This document shows, one piece after another, positions 38,397 through 45,963 of a stretch of DNA of 64,000 nt. The notes beneath the pieces were generated by a model. The model was not told where the DNA came from, did no database searches, and was given only the letters and a program-made list of their open reading frames with translations. This stretch comes from a virus: positions 54,746-118,745 of the IMG/VR virus record IMGVR_UViG_3300022916_000006; one strand, given 5' to 3'. The position numbers and the translations under genes were made by a program. Positions within the stretch are counted from its first letter, which is position 1; every line of letters starts with the position of its first letter.

Positions 38397-38828
38397 ATGA
38401 AACTAACAAAAAAAGATAAAGTATTAGGAATTGGTGCATTTGCAATTATTGGTTTTGTTGTAATATATGGTCTTGTAATGGACATGTTATCATTCGACCG
38501 TACTGAACCAACATTTACTACAGTTGACGGTTATGACGGAAAGATGTTGCGTACTATGGTTGACATAGAATGTTTAAATTTCGATACACATAGCTATGAA
38601 GTTCAGTCACATATATATATAGTAGATGAAAGAGGTCGATATATACGGGGTGCTAATTCTATTCCATATAATACCGTTTTTAATATCACAACATCTAATA
38701 TAGATAGTGTATATTATGCTGAAGTAAATAGATTGGAGCAGATGATTGCCGATGGACTTACATATAATGTGAATACAACGGTGTATGAAAATGAACGACT
38801 AGATAAATTAAGACATGATAGTTATTAA
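38397..38828 (+). CDS. Membrane-anchored exported protein, 143 aa
   Basis: One N-terminal transmembrane helix (VLGIGAFAIIGFVVIYGLVM), then an exported domain with beta strands (HSYEVQSHIYIVDERGRYI) and a C-terminal helix (YAEVNRLEQMIADGL). Precedes two more single-pass proteins, suggesting an envelope-associated set. Confidence 0.65.
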   Translation: MKLTKKDKVLGIGAFAIIGFVVIYGLVMDMLSFDRTEPTFTTVDGYDGKMLRTMVDIECLNFDTHSYEVQSHIYIVDERGRYIRGANSIPYNTVFNITTSNIDSVYYAEVNRLEQMIADGLTYNVNTTVYENERLDKLRHDSY

Positions 38829-38844
38829 TAAGGGATAAATTAAT

Positions 38845-39333
38845 ATGAAAACAGATATACCAAAATATATGAAAATATTGATGATAGCTGGTGGAATAAT
38901 GATAGGTCTTTTAATATTTTTTAAGGGTGTTATGGGAACATTATTATTTTTTGATGTTATTGAAATCTCTATGGTTGATGAAACACCACCACCAACATCC
39001 ACAATAATTGAAATTCTCCCAGATGGATCAGTGCTTAGAATAGAGTTGGATAATGATATCGTTCTTACAGATAGTTTAATATCAGTTTTTATTGAAGAAG
39101 CTCAGCGACGAACTTCATTTATTATGCAACAAAAAATGAAGGTTGATTCTATTAGAATTGCTGATCGTGCCGTTGCTTATAGAGCGTATCAGAAAGCATT
39201 ATTAAATAATATATCTAATTTCTCTGTACCAGAAATGCCAGAAATAATAGTATCAGATAATAATGCTCGGGAGAAATATATTAAAAAATGTATTGAAGAT
39301 ATTGAAGAATACATTAACATACAGGGAAATTAA
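38845..39333 (+). CDS. Membrane-anchored coiled-coil protein, 162 aa
   Basis: Hydrophobic N-terminal segment (ILMIAGGIMIGLLIFFKGVM), a Pro-rich TPPPTS linker, then a beta hairpin and a long helix (IADRAVAYRAYQKALL). AAGGGATAAATTAATATG leader. Unknown function. Confidence 0.63.
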   Translation: MKTDIPKYMKILMIAGGIMIGLLIFFKGVMGTLLFFDVIEISMVDETPPPTSTIIEILPDGSVLRIELDNDIVLTDSLISVFIEEAQRRTSFIMQQKMKVDSIRIADRAVAYRAYQKALLNNISNFSVPEMPEIIVSDNNAREKYIKKCIEDIEEYINIQGN

Positions 39334-39489
39334 ATGAATAACGAAGTAATGACAAAAAGTGGAATCAAAGTTATTCCAGTTAGACAATCTGAAATGGCAG
39401 TTACTCCAATGTTTATCAATCAAGCAGTTTGGAATTTTATCAAACCAATCGAATCTAAAAAAATTAAAAAAGGTAAGAAGAAAAAATGA
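39334..39489 (+). CDS. Small basic protein, 51 aa
   Basis: ATG directly follows the upstream TAA; AGGGAAATTAA serves as a ribosome binding site. MNNEVMTKSGIKVIPVRQ start, a strand-rich middle and a Lys cluster at the end (SKKIKKGKKKK). Overlaps the next gene by ATGA. Confidence 0.6.
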   Translation: MNNEVMTKSGIKVIPVRQSEMAVTPMFINQAVWNFIKPIESKKIKKGKKKK

Positions 39490-39824
39490 ATAAGATAAAA
39501 AAGTTTTATGATAATTTTAGAATTCGTATCTGTACACCAAATACTACATACGCTACACTTGGTAAAACCACAATTGATAAAAAGGAAATATTTGAATGGG
39601 TTGAGATATTGGTAAGTGGAACTTTTATGATAATCCTTTTATTTTTAACATTTAAAGCATTAGAAATGCAATCAATAAATGCTCACAACGGTAAAGTTGC
39701 ATATTTTGAGAATAGACTTGACAGTTTATCGGTTGAGGCAGAAAAGCTTGAAAGTTCAATAGTACGTGAAATGGATAGTCTAAGAATAATTATAAAAAAT
39801 AATCAAACATTAATAACTATATAA
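39486..39824 (+). CDS. Single-pass membrane protein with coiled coil, 112 aa
   Basis: Basic N-terminus, one helix (ILVSGTFMIILLFLTFKAL), then a heptad-like segment (VAYFENRLDSLSVEAEKLES). ATGA-coupled to the small basic protein. Not recognised. Confidence 0.63.
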   Translation: MNKIKKFYDNFRIRICTPNTTYATLGKTTIDKKEIFEWVEILVSGTFMIILLFLTFKALEMQSINAHNGKVAYFENRLDSLSVEAEKLESSIVREMDSLRIIIKNNQTLITI

Positions 39825-39839
39825 TCGTTAACAAAATAA

Positions 39840-40088
39840 GTGAAATATTATATAAAATTTATGGAAAATAATTTACTATCTGGTTTTGTAATGCCAGGAA
39901 AGTTAGAGGATATTCCCATTCATAGGGGCATATCAGATGATCCTAAATTTGCTGAAGCATTCACATTAAAATGGAAAGCACAACATCTATCAGATGAAAT
40001 AAATGCAGACAACCTAGAACATGGTATAACTCGTAAGACTAAATGTATTGTAATAACAGAAACAGAATTGATTGCACTTATATTGTGA
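39840..40088 (+). CDS. MKYYI-ELVA family protein, 82 aa (start of block 7)
   Basis: GTG start (MKYYIKFMENNLLSG). PKFAEAFTLKWKAQHLSDEI centre, VITETELIALIL end. A small, isolated block inside a membrane-protein operon; the TGA is followed by an ATG eight bases on. Confidence 0.83.
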   Translation: MKYYIKFMENNLLSGFVMPGKLEDIPIHRGISDDPKFAEAFTLKWKAQHLSDEINADNLEHGITRKTKCIVITETELIALIL

Positions 40089-40095
40089 CGATCAT

Positions 40096-40386
40096 ATGAA
40101 ATATTATTGTATTATACGATTGGGACCAAAACGATTATCATATTTAGATATGCATTGGAGATTTAGGCAGGTTACTACCGATGGAACGGTTGATTATGCC
40201 ATAAGAACGTTTTATACAGCTGAATATGCTGAAGAGCGAAAATCCAGAATTATACGACGATCTGTATTTAGACAAAAGAAAAGAAATCGAAATCGAGATA
40301 AAACGCATCGTTGTGTTAAAATTCCAAACTTAAAAGTGATATGTATGGATGAACTATCAGCATATAAAGTTGCATATATATTATGA
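40096..40386 (+). CDS. MKYYI-ELVA family protein, 96 aa, basic
   Basis: ATG 40096 (MKYYCIIRLGPKRLSY). MHWRFRQVTTDG, FYTAEYAEERKSRI helix, then a strongly basic insert (RQKKRNRNRDKTHR) and MDELSAYKVAYIL tail. With 2774, one of the few basic copies. Confidence 0.82.
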   Translation: MKYYCIIRLGPKRLSYLDMHWRFRQVTTDGTVDYAIRTFYTAEYAEERKSRIIRRSVFRQKKRNRNRDKTHRCVKIPNLKVICMDELSAYKVAYIL

Positions 40387-40634
40387 AATATTATGTAGTA
40401 ACTCCACCTGGTTGTAGACTATGGTATGTGCGTGGTATTATTAATCACAGATTCGTTTGGGTTGACGATATTAAAGATGCTATATCATTTAAAACTGCTC
40501 GTGATGGATGGAAGTTTACAGAACAAGCGGATAGAGGTGAGGGTAATCATAAATGGAATCGACAAATTCATAATCACTATTTTACTAAACGGGTTGTTAT
40601 GTCTGGTGCAGAATTAATAATTAGAGAATTGTAA
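40383..40634 (+). CDS. MKYYI-ELVA family protein, 83 aa (last of block 7)
   Basis: MKYYVVTPPGCRLWYVRG start, HRFVWVDDIKDAISFKTARDGW centre, VVMSGAELIIREL end. His-rich loop (HKWNRQIHNHYF). TAA stop ends the block. Confidence 0.83.
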   Translation: MKYYVVTPPGCRLWYVRGIINHRFVWVDDIKDAISFKTARDGWKFTEQADRGEGNHKWNRQIHNHYFTKRVVMSGAELIIREL

Positions 40635-40649
40635 AAAAAGGAAAATGAA

Positions 40650-40949
40650 ATGTCAGAACAAAATGAAAAATTATATTTTAACATTGATCTTAAAGCGATC
40701 ATTGCAAAAATTAAAAAAATTAAATCAAGTTTGAAATTTAGAATATCATTCTGCAAAATTGGTGTTCATTCTTGGGACAAGTGGGAAGATGTTAAAGATG
40801 GTAAAGTTTATCAGCGAGAACATCATTCACAACCTAGTAAGGATTGGCCTACTGTTGGGGTTTGGTATCGGCAAAAACGATATTGTAGCTCGTGTGGTAA
40901 GATTGAGCTTAGAACAATCAATGAATACACAATCAAGAATAATAATTAA
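40650..40949 (+). CDS. Zinc-ribbon protein, paralogue of 3754 gene, 99 aa
   Basis: Ligand pattern CKIGVH (C-x4-H) and CSSC (C-x2-C) matches the 3754 protein, as do IGVHSWDKWEDV and CSSCGKIELR. It differs in a longer N-terminal helix (LKAIIAKIKKIKSSLKF) and a QPSKDWPTVGVWYRQ insert. AAAAAAGGAAAATGAAATG leader. Confidence 0.75.
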   Translation: MSEQNEKLYFNIDLKAIIAKIKKIKSSLKFRISFCKIGVHSWDKWEDVKDGKVYQREHHSQPSKDWPTVGVWYRQKRYCSSCGKIELRTINEYTIKNNN

Positions 40950-40961
40950 AGGAATAATAAA

Positions 40962-41330
40962 ATGAAATTCAATAAAATAAAAATAGAATGGGTAGTTGCA
41001 TTAGTATTAATTGTGATGGCATTGTTTATATTCACGGATTGTTCAAGTGATAATTATAATGATGCTCCAAAAAAATCAAAGAGTAGACCGAAAATTGAAT
41101 ATGAAAAGGTATTAACAATTGTGGTTCATTATGAAACTTGTGAATCTGATACAATAACATTTAGGACTCAAAGCAGTAAAGATGTTATTTGTGGATTGCG
41201 TCGTAATACAAGTACTCAACCATGTTATCTATTTGGATATGATAAAAATAATAAACGTCAAGCTATTGCAAATAACGTTCTTTCGTTTGACATTATAAAA
41301 GTTGTCAAAGCTGAACGAATCACATTATAA
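40962..41330 (+). CDS. Membrane-anchored or lipoprotein-like exported protein, 122 aa
   Basis: Signal-like N-terminus (VVALVLIVMALFIFTDCSS) with a Cys that could be lipidated, though the lipobox is poor. Exported domain starts TIVVHYETCESDTITF; the '.D.DT' strand and a final 'FDIIKVVKAERI' link it with 8941, 41353 and 54493. Confidence 0.65.
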   Translation: MKFNKIKIEWVVALVLIVMALFIFTDCSSDNYNDAPKKSKSRPKIEYEKVLTIVVHYETCESDTITFRTQSSKDVICGLRRNTSTQPCYLFGYDKNNKRQAIANNVLSFDIIKVVKAERITL

Positions 41331-41352
41331 AATAAGATAAAGGATACATGAA

Positions 41353-41847
41353 ATGAGATCAGGAACAGGTTGGATAATAATAGTATTAGTTTCAGTGTTT
41401 TTTATTGGTAGTTGTTGGATTGATAATCATGCACCAACTGATAATTACTACGATGATGATGTGGATACTATTGTCACATCACGTCATTCTACGTCCGAGG
41501 ATGTATCAAATGGAACACCAATTGAAGAACCTACTATAACTATTGAAGATGATAATTCCGATGGTCTTATCGATGATGATAGTGATGATGGTTATATTCA
41601 TCCAGATGACCGAACAACTATAGACAAATACACTATTGAAGTTCAATATACATCTGGTGATATAGATACAATAGTATATAAAAGTAATTGGAAATATAAA
41701 GATAGATCATCATCTTTATTTTTAAAAAATAGTGATGGTATCATGTGTTTAATTGGAACTAAAGCAGAAAATATAAGAGATATCAAATTAGCATGTTATG
41801 TGCGAAATTTCACAGTTATAAGTAAAGAAATAGTCAATAAAAAATAA
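41353..41847 (+). CDS. Putative lipoprotein with GDIDT motif, 164 aa
   Basis: MRSGTGWIIIVLVSVFFIGSC gives a signal peptide ending in a reasonable lipobox (I-G-S-C). A long acidic, Ser/Thr-rich linker (residues ~27-85) leads to a domain with YTSGDIDTIVYKSNW and FTVISKEIV. Second paralogue in a row after 40962, suggesting tandem duplication. Confidence 0.66.
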   Translation: MRSGTGWIIIVLVSVFFIGSCWIDNHAPTDNYYDDDVDTIVTSRHSTSEDVSNGTPIEEPTITIEDDNSDGLIDDDSDDGYIHPDDRTTIDKYTIEVQYTSGDIDTIVYKSNWKYKDRSSSLFLKNSDGIMCLIGTKAENIRDIKLACYVRNFTVISKEIVNKK

Positions 41848-41853
41848 AAATTG

Positions 41854-41896
41854 TTTCATTGTATCATATTTTGTTTGTAACTTTCAGTAGTTATGA
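41854..41896 (+). promoter_or_regulatory. Phage promoter-like element
   Basis: TTTCAT (41854-41859), 18 bp, TAACTT (41878-41883), then TCAGTAGTTATGAGAAGA. The gene at 41922 has AAAGGAAACATACATG. Confidence 0.7.
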
Positions 41897-41921
41897 GAAG
41901 ACAAAAATAAAGGAAACATAC

Positions 41922-42254
41922 ATGTTAAAACATAAAGAAGTAGAAATTAAACAAACAGTTAACTTTGATATAATTCATTGTGATTTCTGTGATGCCGTTT
42001 CTGTACAGCAACCACATACAATTGGTTCATTTAACAAAAATGATGTACATGTCAACACCGTTCCATTTGATTGGATAGCTCGATGTAATTTATGTGGTAA
42101 AGATGTTTGTAGCAATCACGGTTATTGTGATGGGTGTGAAGATGCATTTTTATGTCATGAATGTTCCGAAACACATTATATTGATAATAGTGAGGGTGTT
42201 GGTATTATTAATAAAAATACTGGTAAAAGTGTTAAGTGGGATTGTTCTTATTAA
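41922..42254 (+). CDS. Cys-rich multi-zinc protein, 110 aa
   Basis: Start at 41922 (MLKHKEVEIKQTVNF), not the TTG 63 bases upstream in the promoter. Cys pairs CDFC, CNLC, CDGC and CHEC with interspersed His (SNHGYC, SETHYI) imply two or more zinc sites, treble-clef/RING-like. Likely binds protein or nucleic acid; partner unknown. Confidence 0.72.
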   Translation: MLKHKEVEIKQTVNFDIIHCDFCDAVSVQQPHTIGSFNKNDVHVNTVPFDWIARCNLCGKDVCSNHGYCDGCEDAFLCHECSETHYIDNSEGVGIINKNTGKSVKWDCSY

Positions 42255-42474
42255 GTTAATACTAATAATAATCATAGGTCTTTTGAACACTAGTTTTGTT
42301 CCAGTTGAATTAAAAACTATCACCGTTCAAAAGGTATTTCTACCAAATACAGTTAATGGTAATACTTCATTTGAATATGTTGTAGACAATGATGGTGATG
42401 TTGGTGGTTATGTTTCAGATACAGAATATGACACTGGTGATACTATCTCTGAATATTATGATGTGTCATTATAA
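42229..42474 (+). CDS. Small exported or membrane protein, 81 aa
   Basis: The open frame is longer upstream, but the likely start is GTG 42229 inside the end of the zinc-protein gene: VLSGIVLIKLILIIIIGLL is a signal/anchor segment followed by an acidic exported part (DNDGDVGGYVSDTEYDTGD). No ribosome binding site is clear. Confidence 0.45.
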   Translation: MLSGIVLIKLILIIIIGLLNTSFVPVELKTITVQKVFLPNTVNGNTSFEYVVDNDGDVGGYVSDTEYDTGDTISEYYDVSL

Positions 42475-42489
42475 GAATAAAGATCAATT

Positions 42490-42678
42490 ATGAAAATTAA
42501 AAAAACACTTAAATCAGTAGGCACGTTTATCTTCAATTCATTCATCAAGGTATTAGAAAATATGTTTACTGAAAAATGTTTAAAATGTGGTGGATTTGGT
42601 ATTAGATTGCGTAGAAACTTAACACATGAGTCATACAAATGTGAATTATGTGGTAGCACTTGGGTAAAGAGATTATAA
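42490..42678 (+). CDS. Zinc-ribbon protein, 62 aa
   Basis: Amphipathic N-terminal helix (KSVGTFIFNSFIKVLENMF) followed by a two-knuckle ribbon: CLKCGG and CELCGS, 22 residues apart. Typical of small zinc ribbons that bind nucleic acid or RNA polymerase, but unassigned. Confidence 0.66.
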   Translation: MKIKKTLKSVGTFIFNSFIKVLENMFTEKCLKCGGFGIRLRRNLTHESYKCELCGSTWVKRL

Positions 42679-42682
42679 CAAT

Positions 42683-42952
42683 ATGACAACTTATCATTAT
42701 TATATAGAGCTTGCAGATATATTATCAAGTGATTGGAATGTTTTATTTTATTCAAAATATAGAACTAAAATCAATGGTGATAAAATCAAAGCATATTATT
42801 GGAAAGCTCAATTAAACGATGCTAATTTAAAAAGTATATCATGTGGATTTACCACATCAAAAGATTGTATCAAAAATTTAATAAACACACTAAATACTGG
42901 AGATAATAATACAAATGAGAAAAACATTAGTAACACGTATGCTTCATGTTGA
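42683..42952 (+). CDS. Hypothetical protein, possible distant array relative, 89 aa
   Basis: MTTYHYYIELADILSSDW start and YYWKAQLNDANLKSISCGF centre resemble the family strand-Trp-helix order, but the C-terminus is Asn/Thr-rich and lacks the ELVA tail. Overlaps the next gene by 38 bases. Confidence 0.5.
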   Translation: MTTYHYYIELADILSSDWNVLFYSKYRTKINGDKIKAYYWKAQLNDANLKSISCGFTTSKDCIKNLINTLNTGDNNTNEKNISNTYASC

Positions 42953-43106
42953 TCTGGAATGGGAAATTGATAAGATTGCAACCAAGCATCATGTTAAAGC
43001 TGAAATCAAAATGGTGAAATATCACACAGCCCAAACTGCATATGTGACATTGCATGGAAATAAAAAAGAAATAGTTGATGTCTTAATGGAAATTCATCGA
43101 ATTTAA
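42915..43106 (+). CDS. Hypothetical protein, 63 aa
   Basis: MRKTLVTRMLHVDLEWEID start and KMVKYHTAQTAYVTLHGNKK; beta-alpha-beta pattern ending in a helix (EIVDVLMEIHRI). A GGAG lies 13 bases upstream within the preceding gene. Not recognised. Confidence 0.5.
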   Translation: MRKTLVTRMLHVDLEWEIDKIATKHHVKAEIKMVKYHTAQTAYVTLHGNKKEIVDVLMEIHRI

Positions 43107-43141
43107 ATATTAATAAAAAAAGAAAGAAAGTGAAATAATAA

Positions 43142-43354
43142 ATGCGACATTTTATGGAAAATCCGAACTGTGACAAATGTGGAAGTAAAAGAATCAATAT
43201 ACAGTATAAAAGTCATACTCTTGAACCTCATCATAAAGATGAAATTGAATATATTCTTTGTACTTGTAGGACATGTAAGCACGATTGGGAAATGAAAGTC
43301 AAAGATGCTACTGTGGATGAAGGTGTTGATAATCGTGAACTCTTGTGTGACTGA
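43142..43354 (+). CDS. Zinc-ribbon protein, 70 aa
   Basis: CDKCGS and CTCRTCKHDW supply the metal ligands, with KRINIQYKSHTLEPHHKDE between. Looks like a transcription-factor-type zinc ribbon (CxxC...CxxC with a W after the second knuckle). AGAAAGAAAGTGAAATAATAAATG leader. Confidence 0.68.
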   Translation: MRHFMENPNCDKCGSKRINIQYKSHTLEPHHKDEIEYILCTCRTCKHDWEMKVKDATVDEGVDNRELLCD

Positions 43355-43362
43355 ATAAATAG

Positions 43363-43818
43363 ATGTCAACAAATACCTACACATCTTTGGTTGATGATTT
43401 CATTGAGACAATTGAGAATGAAATTACAATTTCAAAAAAATTAGGTAGAGGTGTCATATTATCATCACTTGAATACGTAGAACATATTGCACTTCAAAAT
43501 AAATCAGAAGCACAAGAAATGTTAATGTCTGCAATTATAAAGTTAATAGCCTCAAATAATATAGATCATATTTTAGTGATAATAGATATATTGTTAAAAA
43601 CTAATGTTAAATTAATTGGTAATGTTGGATTATTCTTGATGCCGACTATATATACTATCGATGATCAAGTTGTTAAATTTCTTTCAATACAATTATTAGA
43701 ACGAGCAATATCAAGCCAACCAAAGATTGTTAAATCAATTGTGACATCTTTACGTGCACCATCGAGTAAAATTGCACGCCAAAAATTTGATGCACTATTA
43801 GTTTTGTGTGAATTATAA
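43363..43818 (+). CDS. Hypothetical all-helical protein, 151 aa
   Basis: Repeated amphipathic helices (TSLVDDFIETIENEI, AQEMLMSAIIKLIASN, HILVIIDILLKTN, VKFLSIQLLERAISSQ) recall HEAT/ARM-like packing. Eight bases after the zinc-ribbon gene. No family recognised. Confidence 0.62.
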   Translation: MSTNTYTSLVDDFIETIENEITISKKLGRGVILSSLEYVEHIALQNKSEAQEMLMSAIIKLIASNNIDHILVIIDILLKTNVKLIGNVGLFLMPTIYTIDDQVVKFLSIQLLERAISSQPKIVKSIVTSLRAPSSKIARQKFDALLVLCEL

Positions 43819-43840
43819 AATAAAAAGGAAATAATAAACA

Positions 43841-43867
43841 ATGAAGATTATTGGAATTGAACAATGA
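43841..43867 (+). CDS. Eight-residue upstream minicistron (MKIIGIEQ)
   Basis: ATG behind AAAAAGGAAATAATAAAC, reading MKIIGIEQ and stopping in an ATGA overlap with the 43864 gene. It carries the only ribosome binding site for that gene, so it may be a leader for reinitiation or a gene remnant. Confidence 0.4.
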   Translation: MKIIGIEQ

Positions 43868-44085
43868 CTAACGTAATACCAATTAACGCAATCATTCAAA
43901 TAACAAATACTGAGCATCATTTATATAGATGTTTCTTATGTGTAACTACTCAAAGTGAAGATACTGGTAATGTAGTTGCATATATTGATTATCCTGTATT
44001 AGATAAAAATGAAGATAAATATTACATTAAACGACATGAACATTTCATCCAATATGAAGATTTCAATCAAGTTGGATTAATATAA
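43864..44085 (+). CDS. Hypothetical protein, 73 aa
   Basis: Beta-rich: VIPINAIIQITNTEHHLYR, VVAYIDYPVLDKNEDKYYI and an acidic end. Start fixed by the ATGA overlap with the minicistron. Not recognised. Confidence 0.58.
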   Translation: MTNVIPINAIIQITNTEHHLYRCFLCVTTQSEDTGNVVAYIDYPVLDKNEDKYYIKRHEHFIQYEDFNQVGLI

Positions 44086-44095
44086 AAGGAATAAT

Positions 44096-44626
44096 ATGAG
44101 CAATCCACACACATCAACAAATAAACAATTAGCAATATTACGTAAGTTTTTTAGATATGCATCTTTCATATCAATCGGTATAACTTTAGCATTGGTCGCA
44201 ATTGGAATACCTTTAAAAATGTATTTCAATAGTATTGATCCAGATGTTCAATCTATATATGAATCTGGATATATGTTAGTCACGTCTCTTTATTTAAGTT
44301 ACACATTATTAACAATTGGTGCATTAGCACAGAAAGTTAAAATGACACGCATATTCATATCAAAATCACTGTCAAATGCTGATTTGATGCGAATGTTCGT
44401 ATTAACAATGATCAGCATTATTGGTGTAGCTTATTTATGTATCACGTATAAATCAATAACATATGGAGTGTTTGGAATTATAATTGCTATCACTCAATTG
44501 GATCGAATCACAATAGTTGGAATGAAATATACACAGAAATTTAGAGATGATTCAATATCAGCATATAAACAAACTCCAAAAGAATATGTAGCAATATTAG
44601 CTTCATATCTAAAACATATTAAATAA
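44096..44626 (+). CDS. Four-helix membrane protein, 176 aa
   Basis: Hydrophobic stretches ASFISIGITLALVAIGIPL, MLVTSLYLSYTLLTIGAL, MFVLTMISIIGVAYLCIT and SITYGVFGIIIAITQ, with basic loops. AAAAGGAATAATATG leader. Integral inner-membrane protein of unknown role. Confidence 0.66.
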   Translation: MSNPHTSTNKQLAILRKFFRYASFISIGITLALVAIGIPLKMYFNSIDPDVQSIYESGYMLVTSLYLSYTLLTIGALAQKVKMTRIFISKSLSNADLMRMFVLTMISIIGVAYLCITYKSITYGVFGIIIAITQLDRITIVGMKYTQKFRDDSISAYKQTPKEYVAILASYLKHIK

Positions 44627-44633
44627 TAATCAA

Positions 44634-44870
44634 ATGGATAGAAAAATAAAAACTCAAGAATTACTCGATAATGGATTCAGAGAAGTTATTAGTAGTTATA
44701 ATAACAAACCCGTTTTCGTTGGCTCACATGCATTATATTATTATGAGGCTGATTTCCTCTTTCTCAAGAGATTAACGGGTAGAAATATAATGATCGACAA
44801 TGTTGAATATAATATAGAATTACATTTCAAATTAGAAGGTGTTCCAGCTGGAATTTATGGAAAAGAATAA
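44634..44870 (+). CDS. Hypothetical protein, 78 aa
   Basis: MDRKIKTQELLDNGFREV start, then YYYEADFLFLKRLTGRN and VEYNIELHFKLEGVPAG. Soluble alpha/beta; not recognised. Confidence 0.58.
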   Translation: MDRKIKTQELLDNGFREVISSYNNKPVFVGSHALYYYEADFLFLKRLTGRNIMIDNVEYNIELHFKLEGVPAGIYGKE

Positions 44871-44882
44871 ATGGAGAATTAA

Positions 44883-45017
44883 ATGATAAAGTATCAAGTA
44901 ACATATCAATCGGGTAAAGTAATTGAAGTGGAAGTGCATCACCCAGGAGAAATATTAATGTATACTGCAAAAAATTCAGTTAAAAATGTCAAAAAGCTAT
45001 CAGAAAAGAAAACATAA
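44883..45017 (+). CDS. Small basic protein, 44 aa
   Basis: Behind ATGGAGAATTAAATG. MIKYQVTYQSGKVIEVEVHH start (a beta hairpin) and a Lys-rich helix (SVKNVKKLSEKKT). Short, but the GGAG site and spacing support it. Confidence 0.58.
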   Translation: MIKYQVTYQSGKVIEVEVHHPGEILMYTAKNSVKNVKKLSEKKT

Positions 45018-45050
45018 AAGAAAAAAATGATTAATTAGTTAAGTACTATA

Positions 45051-45083
45051 TATAAATATAGGATAGAATCACCAAGTCAACAA
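45051..45083 (-). promoter_or_regulatory. TTGACT-type promoter, leftward
   Basis: Read on the minus strand: CTTGTTGACTTGGTGATTCT then ATCCTATATTTATA. Same sequence type as the rightward copies at 45148 and 57046. It faces the end of + strand genes, so it could make antisense or short RNA. Confidence 0.6.
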
Positions 45084-45147
45084 GTTTTTTGAAAAAAGAT
45101 GAAAATAAATGAAAAAAATAAAATAAATGAAAATAAATGAAGAAAAG
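45084..45147. other. A-rich iterated segment between divergent promoters
   Basis: Repeats of TGAAAATAAATGAA/AAATAAA on an almost C-free strand, flanked by the divergent promoters. Candidate DNA-unwinding or regulator-binding region, possibly an origin; nothing decisive is visible. Confidence 0.35.
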
Positions 45148-45182
45148 TTGTTGACTTGCGACTTTTACCCTATATTTATTAT
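45148..45182 (+). promoter_or_regulatory. TTGACT-type promoter, rightward
   Basis: GTTGTTGACTTGCGACTTTT then ACCCTATATTTATTATA. Close to a host sigma70-like -35/-10 arrangement (TTGACT and TATATT/TATTTA). First gene downstream is at 45284. Confidence 0.62.
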
Positions 45183-45222
45183 AAAAAAGATAATAATAAC
45201 TAAACAAAAGATTTTAATTCTA

Positions 45223-45270
45223 TATGTAGATTAAAATAAAGAAAGATATGTAGATTAAAATAAAGAAAGA
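45223..45270 (+). repeat. Perfect 24-base tandem duplication
   Basis: TATGTAGATTAAAATAAAGA.. (24 bases) is repeated head-to-tail at 45223-45246 and 45247-45270, just upstream of the 45284 start and containing its only AGAAAGA ribosome-binding-like sequence. Confidence 0.85.
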
Positions 45271-45283
45271 TATATAATTTAAA

Positions 45284-45625
45284 ATGAATATTAATAATAT
45301 AAAACATTTTAATAGTGTTAATAATATCAGTATGGTTGATGGTTATAATTATTCATGGGAATATTCATATGATGATCGATCAGATGAAAAATCACTTAGT
45401 ATGTCAATATATGATAAAGAACATAGAACAGTTCATTTTTCATTTGATGTTAAAACTGATATATTATCGATTGTCCCAAATGCATTTTGTTACGAATCCT
45501 CAGATATGATTGAATTTAAATGCACACTTAAAGATGCAGAAATGTTAGTAAAGGCTTCATTGGAAGCAAATGGTACTGAACTGCCACCACTATTCGAAAA
45601 AAGAGAAAGTAATAATTTAAAATGA
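45284..45625 (+). CDS. Hypothetical protein, 113 aa
   Basis: MNINNIKHFNSVNNISMVDG start; beta-rich middle (YSWEYSYDDRSDEKSLSM, HFSFDVKTDILSIV) and helix KDAEMLVKASLEANG. Its stop overlaps the next array gene by ATGA. Not recognised. Confidence 0.58.
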   Translation: MNINNIKHFNSVNNISMVDGYNYSWEYSYDDRSDEKSLSMSIYDKEHRTVHFSFDVKTDILSIVPNAFCYESSDMIEFKCTLKDAEMLVKASLEANGTELPPLFEKRESNNLK

Positions 45626-45939
45626 AAAAAGATAACAATGAAAAATATTATATCGTATCCGTTAATTGCAAATTTGATGGATATGTTATATTAGATGTGA
45701 ATGATAATTGGATACGTGCAAAAGAAATTATTAACAGTCACATATTCGAATCTCGCAAATCTGCCAATGATCATTATCTTGGAAGTGTTGATGAAATTAA
45801 TTTAGTCACTAGTGATTTCGAATCAACATTTATTGAAGATGTTAGTACAATACATGATTCGAAAATTAAAACAGATTGGTTTGATGTAGTGGTATCAGAA
45901 AAAGAATTAGATTCACTTACAATAGCAACATTATTATAA
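45622..45939 (+). CDS. MKYYI-ELVA family protein, 105 aa (isolated, block 8)
   Basis: MKKDNNEKYYIVSVNCKFDG start, DNWIRAKEIINSHIFESRKSA centre, then a longer acidic insert and VVVSEKELDSLTIATLL end. A single family gene between unrelated genes, showing that the module can be inserted alone. Confidence 0.8.
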   Translation: MKKDNNEKYYIVSVNCKFDGYVILDVNDNWIRAKEIINSHIFESRKSANDHYLGSVDEINLVTSDFESTFIEDVSTIHDSKIKTDWFDVVVSEKELDSLTIATLL

Positions 45940-45963
45940 CAAAATTATAAGGAAAAGGAAAAG

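Noticed and set aside
42094-42228. Long upstream extension of the 42229 frame
   Set aside because: It would overlap most of the zinc-protein gene; the signal-like segment begins only at about 42229.
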